Below are positions 1 to 6,314 of a stretch of 6,314 nucleotides of DNA, one piece after another. A program made the position numbers and the translations under genes. This stretch comes from Candidatus Poribacteria bacterium (lineage in GTDB: Bacteria; Poribacteria; WGA-4E; WGA-3G). The notes beneath the pieces were generated by a model. That model searched no databases. It was given only the letters and a program-made list of their open reading frames with translations, and was not told the DNA's origin. Location: assembly GCA_009845505.1 (NCBI GenBank), contig VXZL01000484.1:1-6314 (forward strand), read 5' to 3'. Every line of letters starts with the position of its first letter. The stretch's first letter is position 1.

Positions 1-15
1 GGATAGCACACTTTT

Positions 16-31
16 CCCGAACAAGTTCGGG
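16..31. repeat. Palindrome CCCGAAC-AA-GTTCGGG downstream of res
   Basis: Seven complementary bases on each side (16-22 and 25-31) are separated by only two, so the real hairpin probably has six pairs and a four-base loop. It lies about 69 bases past the res stop. The minus strand continues with AAAA rather than T, so it is not a classical terminator for res. It could be a dispersed palindromic repeat, an RNA-stabilising stem, or a dyad bound by a protein. Confidence 0.5.
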
Positions 32-52
32 CTTCCGGATGTAAATTGCTGG

Positions 53-94
53 AAAACTAAACGCCCCTGGGTTATAGATTCATAGATAGGCGTT
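53..94 (-). terminator. Weak candidate terminator after res
   Basis: On the minus strand AACGCC (94-89) can pair with GGCGTT (65-60) over a 23-base loop, starting five bases past the res stop. It is followed by a broken T-rich stretch (TAGTTTT, 59-53). The long loop and interrupted T-run make this poor for an intrinsic terminator; it is listed because position and orientation fit the end of the operon. Confidence 0.25.
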
Positions 95-99
95 GGTAA

Positions 100-2496
100 T
101 CAGTCGGAGAGTTTTGTGCGTATCACGTTAAAATTAGTTCCTTTGGGCATAATAAACAGACACTTCCCACCACTCCGCTGCTCCCACAATTCCCCGATTT
201 CGCGCTTTTCTTTTGCATCGTCAGCACTCCAAAGATGCTCACCTTTAGACTCGACAACGAGATAACGTCCATCAATTAGTAGGCATACAAAATCAGGATA
301 AAACTTATCTGTTGAAGTCTGCAGCCAGAAAGAAAACATCGGTTGGCGTTCAAGATTCCGCACCCAGAATTTAACTCCGGACAAGGTGTCAATGAACTGC
401 GCGCATCGAAATTCTTCACCATCCGACTTCAGATCACCAACATACTGATAGTAGTGTTTCTGGAATTGATAGGCACCCGTATAACGCTTATTATAAGGGT
501 AACGGCGTGGGTCAAATGAAAAACAGTGGTCCGGCGAGACAACAACGGGTGTTTCGCATTCGGGTAAAAGAAGATTTTGATATGCCCCGCGGTGTGCGTT
601 TTGACGGTGGCTATCAATTTTCGCTGCAGCGGCATCTTTGAGGGCATACTTGTTACGGATGAGAACCTCTATTGGAATATCACGTGCCTCAATAAGGTGC
701 TCGACTAACCGCTGCAGAAAAGGAAGCGATTCGCTACGTAAGATGTCCCAATGTTTAATGCTCCTATCAAGCCAGTCAGCAAGTCGTTTCGCATCCCAAC
801 CCTTATCGGGTGCAAGTAGCGTCATCTGTTGATGGAGTGTTCCTAAGAATTCCGTCACGACTCGCCCTTCACGCGAAAGCCCGATTTCGCCACGTGCCCC
901 GGTTTCAAACGTTGAAGGAAATTCTTCTTCAGAAAGTTCGGCACTACATTCGGATAATTGCCACGGAGTTTCTGAAAATCGGGATGCCTCAAAATCAAGA
1001 TGCCTTTGCGTACCTTGGACCATCAACTTTGGCACGTTAAAAACCTCACCACACTGGGCAGGAGCAGGTTCGGTACTTGATGGAGTTTGATTTCCAAAAA
1101 GCGGTAGGTCCCGTTGATCCTCATCTGTAGGGCGGATGAGCGCAGCGGCATCCTGCTTCTCAAATCCATTCTGAATGAGCCCATCGGCTAACGCCGATGC
1201 AGTATCATGGAAATTCTGAGAGGCAACGAAAGCGTAAGCACTATTTAACGACTCCTGTTTCTTGCGCTTTGCTTTTGGGAGACGCATCACCCTACCCAAT
1301 ATTTGCTCAACCGCAGTAGAAGATCTCATCTCAGCGACAGAGCAGAGAACGTAAGCAAACGGACAGTCCCACCCTTCCCGCAACGCCTGCACGGTAATTA
1401 CATAGCGAATTTGACATTCCGGATCGTTGAGGTCAACATTATCAAGCCCTCTATCCTCGCCTGTGGCACGTGCGATCTGGTCTTCAGGGGTGTTGTGTTC
1501 CTCAAGTAGGCACTGCTCAACAACTTCGACAGTCAGCGTTTCTTGATTTCTACGTCTTGGCTGCGCCTGAATGAGCATAATAGGACGGATGTATTCGCCT
1601 GTTTCTTGCTGCTCTTTCTTTCCCTCGATTTCAAGGGCACTGCGCTGTGCAATAGCGGAAGTAAGTAGGCGTTTCCAATCCGGTTCAACTTCCAACTGAA
1701 TCGGCATTTTAATCATATCTTCCGCTTGGAGTTCAGCAGCGGAAACGGTATAGAGAACGTTGGAAGGATGATTGGTGGTATCTGGCGTAGCGGTGAATTC
1801 AATGATTGCGGATGGGTTGAAACGGGAAAGCGTTTCAAAAGAGAGCTCGGTTCGGGCATTATGTGCCTCGTCAACGATGACAAGTGGACGCTTAACGCAT
1901 AAAAGGTTCGCAAGCGAATAGACAGGTTTGCCACTTTCGTCACGTTCAACCTCGGCGAGGGTCTCCTCTGAGAGGTGTGTGAAATGCCCCATCAGCGCGC
2001 CTGAAGGTTCATAAACCTTGCGACCATCGGTATCTTCAACGCGGAACGCTTGCATCGTAGAAACGATAATTGTAGTTTTTGTGTTGAGAATATGCGGAGA
2101 CAGATAGAGTGCCTCGTTAATGGTGAGAATTTCAACGTTGCGTCTTGCGGACTCAAGCGCGTCTCTATACGGATGCGATCGATTTTTAAGGGCGTTGAGC
2201 GTCTGATCTCGGATTGCATTTGAAGGGACAAGCCAGAGGACAATTGGACTCTCGGTTTTTAGAAGTTCAGATGCAGTAATACTCACCGCATGGCACGCCA
2301 CAAAGGTTTTACCGCCACCTGTAGGGAGTCTGAGGCAAACATAAGGCATGCCGGGTAAGCCTTCAACGGAAGCGTACGGTCGTTGGGTTAAATCGTAGAA
2401 GGCGGTGTTGGCGTTTTGTAGACGCAAACAATTTTGGTAGTAGGCTGTTAGGGTTTCAAGGGTGCGTTCTTGGTATTCTTTGAGGGGTAGGTGCAT
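100..2496 (-). CDS. res: Type III restriction endonuclease subunit (Res): SF2 helicase plus PD-(D/E)XK nuclease
   Basis: Res binds Mod and, on meeting unmethylated sites, uses ATP to translocate or slide on DNA and cleaves some distance from the site. The 798 residues carry the superfamily 2 motifs in order: an early LKEYQ motif at 5-9, Walker A LPTGGGKT at 57-64, DEAH at 209-212 (in VIVDEAHNA), motif III FTATP at 234-238, motif V ALREGWDCP at 371-379 and motif VI QILGRVMRLP at 398-407. The C-terminal nuclease has KFYPDF with Asp735 (bases 292-294), then VVESKG with Glu749 (250-252) and Lys751 (244-246), a complete PD-(D/E)XK core. It is shorter than EcoP1I or EcoP15I Res (about 970 residues), but neither domain appears broken. 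The ATG at 2494-2496 gives a normal Res N-terminus. It starts 15 nt after the stop of the preceding gene and has only a poor A-rich ribosome site, hinting at low or coupled translation. It ends with TGA at 100-102. Confidence 0.95.
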   Translation of the reverse strand: MHLPLKEYQERTLETLTAYYQNCLRLQNANTAFYDLTQRPYASVEGLPGMPYVCLRLPTGGGKTFVACHAVSITASELLKTESPIVLWLVPSNAIRDQTLNALKNRSHPYRDALESARRNVEILTINEALYLSPHILNTKTTIIVSTMQAFRVEDTDGRKVYEPSGALMGHFTHLSEETLAEVERDESGKPVYSLANLLCVKRPLVIVDEAHNARTELSFETLSRFNPSAIIEFTATPDTTNHPSNVLYTVSAAELQAEDMIKMPIQLEVEPDWKRLLTSAIAQRSALEIEGKKEQQETGEYIRPIMLIQAQPRRRNQETLTVEVVEQCLLEEHNTPEDQIARATGEDRGLDNVDLNDPECQIRYVITVQALREGWDCPFAYVLCSVAEMRSSTAVEQILGRVMRLPKAKRKKQESLNSAYAFVASQNFHDTASALADGLIQNGFEKQDAAALIRPTDEDQRDLPLFGNQTPSSTEPAPAQCGEVFNVPKLMVQGTQRHLDFEASRFSETPWQLSECSAELSEEEFPSTFETGARGEIGLSREGRVVTEFLGTLHQQMTLLAPDKGWDAKRLADWLDRSIKHWDILRSESLPFLQRLVEHLIEARDIPIEVLIRNKYALKDAAAAKIDSHRQNAHRGAYQNLLLPECETPVVVSPDHCFSFDPRRYPYNKRYTGAYQFQKHYYQYVGDLKSDGEEFRCAQFIDTLSGVKFWVRNLERQPMFSFWLQTSTDKFYPDFVCLLIDGRYLVVESKGEHLWSADDAKEKREIGELWEQRSGGKCLFIMPKGTNFNVIRTKLSD

Positions 2497-2511
2497 CTTT
2501 TATTTTCGGCG

Positions 2512-3498
2512 TTATAAGTTCGCGTCCGGTAATTGACGACATTCTCTTAAGTGAGAGCCCTCCGCCATATTCAGCGTAAAGAAGTTCCTCCGAAACTTGT
2601 TGTTTTGATCAAAGAGATCAAAGCCACGATCAATTCGGATAATAGCGTGCTGCGTTTCCAAATATCTCGCGTGGAAAATGCCGTTGGTATCCTCCTTCAC
2701 AGACAACTTTACCTGCCACCAAGAGGGGAACCGTTCCCTTAATTGCCCCATGAGCTCCCGATTAATTTTTCGATTCACATCATCAATATCATCATCTGGA
2801 ATATGTTCATCTCTACAAGTAAATATTTCCACATTCCCCCCAATTCCCTGCTGAGATGCAAAAAAACCGTGTTCCTTCCAGAGAGACAGAATATAGGCAA
2901 TACCCCTCCGGAAATTGCTTGTATTGTTTCCAGTCCCAATCTGTTTGTCATAAAACCGCAACCATTTGGTAAAACGGATTGAACGGATAACAATCTCATC
3001 GACTTCCGATCTGGGGAGCATATCTATTGGTCCGAATCCGTCGCAATACCGCTGCCGCTCTCTCTCAAAATCGCTATCTCGGTATTCAGATAAAGGAACA
3101 ACGCCATGCCTATGTTCTGGGTCAAATCTTAGTTTTTCAAAGTTTTCGCTTCCTACAATCAAGCCATCGGTTCCGGTCTCTGTTTTTAGATCAGACGCTA
3201 TCTCTAAAAGACTGTCCGATGATGTAGAATTTGGAGCAGCAGCGCACTCAACAATCCGCCTTTTCCTATTCTTCAGCAGCTCTTCGACTAAACTTTGTAA
3301 CCGTTTCCGATACGCTATCGGGAGTGCTGGAGACGTGACCTGATCCCGAAGAGCATCTTGCAGTCTTCTTCCGGAATCAACAATCAGGAGTCCATTTTTT
3401 TGGATACCCTTTAACAAATCTTCCGTATGAATTGTATAAAGATCGTCGAAACAATCCGCCTCAAACGCAGAAGGGTCAAGCACTGCACTGACTAACAC
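2512..3498 (-). CDS. Unrecognised protein, possible PLD-like (MIT_C-like) C-terminal domain; putative partner of the ATPase
   Basis: I do not recognise this 328-residue protein by name. It has no visible signal peptide or membrane segment, so it is probably cytosolic. The C-terminal half (about 165-328) has a pattern I associate with PLD-like or MIT C-terminal-like domains: RFYDKQIG at 181-188, FRRGIAYIL at 196-204, the strand VEIFT at 223-227, then FHARYLET at 275-282 (His276 and Arg278) followed by IRIDRGFDLF at 287-296. A canonical HxK(x)4D motif is absent, so catalysis is uncertain. The N-terminal half (about 1-140) alternates strands and helices, with AVLDPSAF at 5-12, LLIVDSGRR at 37-45 and TDGLIVGSEN at 110-119; a PIN-like or other alpha/beta fold is conceivable but unproven. 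The start is GTG: an in-frame TAA sits immediately upstream (3499-3501) and a GGGAG lies eight bases before it, so no longer start exists. Tight spacing on both sides (21 and 15 nt) implies cotranscription with the ATPase and res. Confidence 0.85.
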   Translation of the reverse strand: MLVSAVLDPSAFEADCFDDLYTIHTEDLLKGIQKNGLLIVDSGRRLQDALRDQVTSPALPIAYRKRLQSLVEELLKNRKRRIVECAAAPNSTSSDSLLEIASDLKTETGTDGLIVGSENFEKLRFDPEHRHGVVPLSEYRDSDFERERQRYCDGFGPIDMLPRSEVDEIVIRSIRFTKWLRFYDKQIGTGNNTSNFRRGIAYILSLWKEHGFFASQQGIGGNVEIFTCRDEHIPDDDIDDVNRKINRELMGQLRERFPSWWQVKLSVKEDTNGIFHARYLETQHAIIRIDRGFDLFDQNNKFRRNFFTLNMAEGSHLRECRQLPDANL

Positions 3499-3506
3499 TT
3501 AGGCAA

Positions 3507-3511
3507 CTCCC
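3507..3511 (-). promoter_or_regulatory. Ribosome binding site deciding the GTG start of the unknown protein
   Basis: GGGAG on the minus strand, eight bases before the GTG at 3496-3498 and inside the 21-nt gap after the ATPase stop. With the in-frame TAA at 3499-3501 directly before the GTG, it supports this GTG over the second GTG at codon 6 (3481-3483). Confidence 0.68.
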
Positions 3512-3519
3512 GTCTGTTA

Positions 3520-5109
3520 TCAAAGTTCGCGAAGTCGCTCTGAGAAAAACCCGTTGGGCCAATCATCAATAAAATCCCCATCTTCATCAAGATGCAAACG
3601 TTCTGCCTTTGCCCCTTCAGGTCTACGACTGACATAGATAACCGAGACATCCTCTGGCTCAAGGAGCTTGTTACGGATCAAGCGTTGCAGACGTAAGATC
3701 AAATGCTCACTATGGGTCTCAACGATGAATTGGTTCGGGTGATCTTTTTTAATCGATGCAGCTAAGAGCTCCCCGAGATCCGCTTGCAATTTTGGATGTA
3801 CGTGAACTTCGGGTTGTTCAATAGAAATAATCCATCCTTCTGAAACAAGACTTTGAACAATGAAAGGGAGGAGTTGGCTAATACCGAAACCGACATCTGG
3901 CAGTGCTACACTTACGCGGTCATTTCGACGTGTATCTATCAGTCTTACTTCAAAAAGATCACCTGAATTGCCCCCCACTGGTTTCACTTCTAACTCATAA
4001 CCCATGTCAAGTCGTTTGAGCCATCCATTTGCTTCCTCAACCAATTCGGGTCGACGGAGAAGTAAATCTGGGAGCAGATCCCCCTGGTATCCGACATCCT
4101 GAGGAGTCGTACCTGTAAAGATATACCATCTCTCCGGTGGTATCCGAGAAGGTCCCATTGGGAAAAGATAATCCAAAGTTTGTTCCAATGCCCCACCTGC
4201 TGCTATTGCCAACCCAGCAACATCAAATACTGTATTATCAGATCTCCTATGTGATAAAGAGCGGGATACTGTTACGCGAGTATCCCCTAGAATTCGCGCT
4301 GGAAAGAAACCATACGCCCCTATAACTTGGTTCATTTTTTCCCGGCGCATCTTGGAAATGTAGGTTTTCAGATCAAAATCTGATGAGAAAAATTCAATGT
4401 AGTCATTTAAGAACTCTCGATCTTCTCGAAGCTTTTTACCACTTTCCTTATGCTCGTCTGTAGCATGTTGTATATCAGCCAATCTTTCCTTGAGCCTGCC
4501 ATATATTTCTTCCCTATTGTCTTTGTCCCACTCAAACTCCGGTTTCCAGTACTCTGGTTCTGCTGTTAACCAAACGCACTTCATCGCGGTTAATTTTGAA
4601 GGTAGAGGACCAAGTGGATCACGGAAAAAGCGCATGCCCATTGAAAATTTTTCAGGACTTTCGATCATATTCAACGGCTGAAACTTAGCGATGCACTTAG
4701 CGGATTTCCCGTCGTAAATGCCGATTTGATCTAAGAGGACTTCTTCCTCAAGGGACGGTCTCCTGAAACGAAGTTCAATAGATATTGTGTTTCCTCCATA
4801 TGATGATAGTAAAGATAAATCAGTTTCAAACATTGTACTTTCAACACGAATTGAGAGCGTCCGTTTCAGGTCGTGGTCAAATAGCATTTCCTGAAAACTG
4901 CCGAGATCAACAATCCCATTCTCATCTCGAGGAAGCAGCAAAGCCCCCGTCTCTCTGCTTTCCAGCGTTTGTTTGAGCAGATTGAGTGCCTGCAAGATCG
5001 TGCTCTTTCCAGCACTATTTTCACCGAAAATGAGTGTTATCGGGGCAAAGGGGATGCGCGCACGTTTCCCGAATGCTTTGAAATTTTCTAATTCTATTGC
5101 GTGAAGCAT
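3520..5109 (-). CDS. AAA15/ABC-like ATPase with DUF3696-type C-terminus
   Basis: This 529-residue protein is an ABC/SMC-like ATPase of the AAA15 (OLD-related) type, expected to be cytosolic and to dimerise around ATP. Motifs in order: N-terminal strand and LENFKAF at 7-13; Walker A GENSAGKST at 29-37; a long insertion of about 190-260 rich in charged residues and probably helical; a family-typical block PPERWYIFTG at 324-333 followed by DVGYQGDLL at 338-346; an ABC-signature-like DVGFGISQLLP at 405-415; Walker B IISIEQPE at 427-434 with the catalytic Glu; and a switch-His segment ETHSEH at 464-469. The tail LDEDGDFIDDWPNGFF at 506-521 is typical of DUF3696 proteins. I see no TOPRIM nuclease domain after the ATPase, unlike OLD or GajA, so any nuclease action would need a partner; the next gene, 21 nt downstream, is the candidate. 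The ATG has an AGGAG seven bases upstream. All ATPase motifs look intact. The family is sure; a defence role is inferred from its place inside a restriction locus. Confidence 0.92.
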   Translation of the reverse strand: MLHAIELENFKAFGKRARIPFAPITLIFGENSAGKSTILQALNLLKQTLESRETGALLLPRDENGIVDLGSFQEMLFDHDLKRTLSIRVESTMFETDLSLLSSYGGNTISIELRFRRPSLEEEVLLDQIGIYDGKSAKCIAKFQPLNMIESPEKFSMGMRFFRDPLGPLPSKLTAMKCVWLTAEPEYWKPEFEWDKDNREEIYGRLKERLADIQHATDEHKESGKKLREDREFLNDYIEFFSSDFDLKTYISKMRREKMNQVIGAYGFFPARILGDTRVTVSRSLSHRRSDNTVFDVAGLAIAAGGALEQTLDYLFPMGPSRIPPERWYIFTGTTPQDVGYQGDLLPDLLLRRPELVEEANGWLKRLDMGYELEVKPVGGNSGDLFEVRLIDTRRNDRVSVALPDVGFGISQLLPFIVQSLVSEGWIISIEQPEVHVHPKLQADLGELLAASIKKDHPNQFIVETHSEHLILRLQRLIRNKLLEPEDVSVIYVSRRPEGAKAERLHLDEDGDFIDDWPNGFFSERLREL

Positions 5110-5116
5110 CAGAATT

Positions 5117-5121
5117 CTCCT
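5117..5121 (-). promoter_or_regulatory. Ribosome binding site of the ATPase gene
   Basis: AGGAG on the minus strand, seven bases before the ATG at 5107-5109. Motif and spacing are near ideal and fix this ATG as the start. It is the strongest translation signal in the window. Confidence 0.8.
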
Positions 5122-5132
5122 AATCGGAAACC

Positions 5133-5150
5133 TTTGTGTAGATGCACAAA
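5133..5150 (-). other. Small hairpin in the ATPase leader
   Basis: On the minus strand TTTGTG (5150-5145) can pair with CACAAA (5138-5133) across a six-base loop. It lies in the predicted leader, between the promoter and the AGGAG site, 11 bases upstream of that site. Six mostly A-T pairs make only a weak structure. It might affect message stability or ribosome access, or be chance; no known riboswitch pattern is recognised. Confidence 0.3.
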
Positions 5151-5208
5151 CTAAAAGTTTATGCTACAAGGAAACTGCCGCCGTAATCGGAGGAACAGGT
5201 TATAGAAT

Positions 5209-5237
5209 AGTATACGATGTCTAAATGAATTTGTCAA
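5209..5237 (-). promoter_or_regulatory. Near-consensus sigma70-type promoter for the ATPase-unknown-res unit
   Basis: Read on the minus strand, TTGACA (5237-5232, a perfect -35) is followed by exactly 17 bases and then TATACT (5214-5209, five of six -10 positions). It lies in the non-coding gap after mod and points toward the ATPase. The predicted transcription start is near 5202, giving a leader of about 92 nt before the ATG at 5109. This would let the ATPase, the unknown protein and Res be transcribed independently of mod. The match is strong by eye, but the assumption that the host uses standard sigma70 sequences is inferred. Confidence 0.72.
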
Positions 5238-5262
5238 AAGGAGTTACATTTGGATACGTGAC

Positions 5263-5279
5263 GGCACACGGAGTGTGCC
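5263..5279. repeat. Short perfect hairpin GGCACAC-GGA-GTGTGCC after mod
   Basis: Seven perfectly paired bases (5263-5269 with 5273-5279) surround a three-base loop. It begins about 15 bases past the mod stop and ends about 25 bases before the -35 box. On the minus strand no T-run follows, so it is not a standard intrinsic terminator, though it could still protect the 3' end of the mod message or weaken read-through. It may also be a copy of a dispersed palindromic repeat, which one window cannot show. Confidence 0.6.
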
Positions 5280-5294
5280 TACTACTATAAGCCT

Positions 5295-6314
5295 CTACAC
5301 AAGATTGTAAGGCATTTGGCGGAAGGTGATACCCAGCTGCTTCAAAGTGGCTTCGGTGAGTTGGGTTTTACCACAATGGATAATCTTACTGCCATCATGT
5401 CGCGGTAAGCGGTTTATGAGTTCCTCGGTAAGAACATCGTTGATGTTGAGCAGATAAACACCAACCCCGTCCGCACTGCCCAAAAAGGAGCGTTTGTATC
5501 TTTCAGTAGCATTACAAGTACCATACGAAGGTCTATCCCCTTCCACAAGGGACAACACAGTGTCTACTGCCATCGGGGTGCCTGTTTCCTTGAAAAAGAG
5601 TAGCTGTGCCATCTCACTAAAGGCAATTTCCTGTTGCTCCGAAAAGGTTTCACCGACATGATAATAGGAGAAGTTACCACTGATACCGAATACATGCTGT
5701 AATCTTCCTCTCCGCTCAAAGGTATAACCTTCGCTAACACGTTCAAGACGGATGGCTGTAATTTCACGGGCTATCTTGGGTTCTACTTCAACCAAAATGA
5801 ACTGTCGATTATTGCCATCTTCACGGTTTTGCTCCAGAACAGCGTGGCCTGTTGTACCACTGCCAGCAAAAGAGTCCAAGATAATATCATCTTGTTTTGT
5901 ACAGAGACCAATTAAGTCCTGCAGGAGTCGAACGGGTTTGGGATTGTCAAATACCTTGCTGCCAAATATTTGTCTTAACACAGTCGTTCCGTTACCGCTG
6001 CTATACTCAGGTTTGTAAAGCAGAGATTTCGGTTTTTTCGTTGGTAAATCGCCGAGGGTAGGTCTCTGTTTCTTGAATATGTTGATACCAGAGTTTGTCC
6101 TCTCTACCATAAGGTTGTGAGGTTCTGTAGCGACCTTTTGTTTCCCCCATCTCCAACTCATTTCCTCACCGTCTGTAATCGGTAGAATCTTTTCGTAGTT
6201 GCTGGTTTCAGAGTCTTCTATGACAGTCACCTCATTTTGGGGACCGACAAATATTGGATAGCTGATATTTCTCAAAAGTGATTGTAAAGCAGTGCTTATC
6301 AGGGTTCCTTTGAT
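5295..6314 (-). CDS. mod: Type III restriction-modification DNA methyltransferase (Mod), C-terminal part, truncated by window edge
   Basis: Type III Mod proteins methylate adenine N6 on one strand of a short asymmetric site and also give the Mod-Res complex its sequence specificity. Only 339 codons are visible. The frame is open to the last base of the window, so the 5' end, with the DPPY catalytic motif and probably most of the target-recognition domain, lies outside. Numbering visible residues from the edge, a motif X-like KPVRLLQDLI is at about 126-135, the AdoMet-binding motif I DSFAGSGTTG at 147-156 (bases 5847-5876), and a motif II-like strand FILVEVE at 172-178. Motif I lying in the C-terminal half fits the beta class (catalytic motif first). 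The end, ITFRQMPYN at 329-337 before a TAG stop, resembles the usual Mod terminus. A TTG at 6273-6275 could be misread as a start, but coding continues upstream with Mod-like sequence. Res downstream confirms the system type. Family is secure; the recognition site cannot be inferred. Confidence 0.93.
   Translation of the reverse strand: MKGTLISTALQSLLRNISYPIFVGPQNEVTVIEDSETSNYEKILPITDGEEMSWRWGKQKVATEPHNLMVERTNSGINIFKKQRPTLGDLPTKKPKSLLYKPEYSSGNGTTVLRQIFGSKVFDNPKPVRLLQDLIGLCTKQDDIILDSFAGSGTTGHAVLEQNREDGNNRQFILVEVEPKIAREITAIRLERVSEGYTFERRGRLQHVFGISGNFSYYHVGETFSEQQEIAFSEMAQLLFFKETGTPMAVDTVLSLVEGDRPSYGTCNATERYKRSFLGSADGVGVYLLNINDVLTEELINRLPRHDGSKIIHCGKTQLTEATLKQLGITFRQMPYNLV

Larger units (their letters stand above)
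5110..5294. other. 185-bp non-coding gap between mod and the ATPase gene
   Basis: This is the only sizeable intergenic space in the window. It holds the post-mod hairpin, the promoter, the leader hairpin, the ribosome site and a repeated octamer TCCGATTA (minus strand, 5191-5184 and 5128-5121; 63 bp apart). The octamers could be regulator half-sites or chance. No convincing small gene or structured RNA gene was seen here. Confidence 0.6.

Noticed and set aside
100..330. Possible loss of the Res nuclease domain, since the protein is shorter than EcoP15I Res
   Set aside because: Asp735, Glu749 and Lys751 form a complete PD-(D/E)XK core in a typical FYPDF...ESKG context, so the nuclease appears intact.
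2966..3343. 125-codon open frame on the plus strand
   Set aside because: It is antisense to the unknown protein gene, its predicted product is Ser/Arg-rich low-complexity sequence typical of an antisense shadow, and the minus-strand frame has a ribosome site and domain-like sequence.
3520..5109. OLD-family nuclease or GajA-like protein
   Set aside because: The region after the switch-His motif is only about 60 residues and matches a DUF3696-type tail; there is no room for a TOPRIM domain.
5263..5279. Intrinsic terminator of mod
   Set aside because: The stem is good, but the minus strand after it reads GTCACGTATCC with no T-run, so it was listed as a hairpin repeat instead.
6273..6275. TTG as the start of the methyltransferase gene
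   Set aside because: The same frame stays open for 13 more codons to the window edge. The fragment lacks the catalytic DPPY half that a full Mod needs, so this is an internal Leu codon of a longer gene.
1..6314. CRISPR array, tRNA or rRNA genes, insertion sequence
   Set aside because: The genes fill nearly all the window, the gaps hold no regular repeat-spacer pattern or recognisable RNA gene, and no transposase or terminal inverted repeats with target duplications were seen.

Overview
The window is a compact, one-directional bacterial defence locus. All four genes are on the minus strand, so transcription runs from high to low coordinates. No taxonomic marker gene is present. The genes look bacterial: Shine-Dalgarno sites, a sigma70-type promoter, short gaps and a type III restriction-modification architecture. 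Base composition looks intermediate by eye. Short GC-rich palindromes in both non-coding edges are of the kind scattered through some uncultured bacterial genomes. I have an unverified recollection of similar ones in Candidatus Poribacteria contigs, so I offer the taxon only as a weak guess.

Layout in transcription order: (1) 6314-5295, the C-terminal part of a type III Mod (beta-class adenine-specific DNA methyltransferase), cut by the window edge; (2) a 185-bp gap, 5294-5110, with a hairpin, a near-consensus promoter (TTGACA, 17 bp, TATACT) and an approximately 92-nt leader; (3) 5109-3520, an ABC/SMC-like AAA15-type ATPase with a DUF3696-like tail; (4) 3498-2512, an unrecognised 328-residue protein whose C-terminal half looks like a PLD-like (MIT_C-like) fold; (5) 2496-100, a type III Res protein, with an SF2 helicase followed by a PD-(D/E)XK nuclease; (6) 99-1, a short non-coding tail with a weak terminator candidate and a palindrome.

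Reading of the locus: mod and res form a type III restriction-modification pair, but a two-gene ATPase-plus-unknown module lies between them. The gaps from ATPase to unknown protein (21 nt) and from unknown protein to Res (15 nt) imply one transcript for the last three genes. The promoter after mod could drive this transcript separately from the methyltransferase. The most interesting possibility is that the ATPase and its partner form a second defence layer, or a guard or effector of the restriction system, similar in logic to other defence pairs of an AAA15 ATPase and an effector. That functional link is inference; the gene order, motifs and promoter are seen directly.
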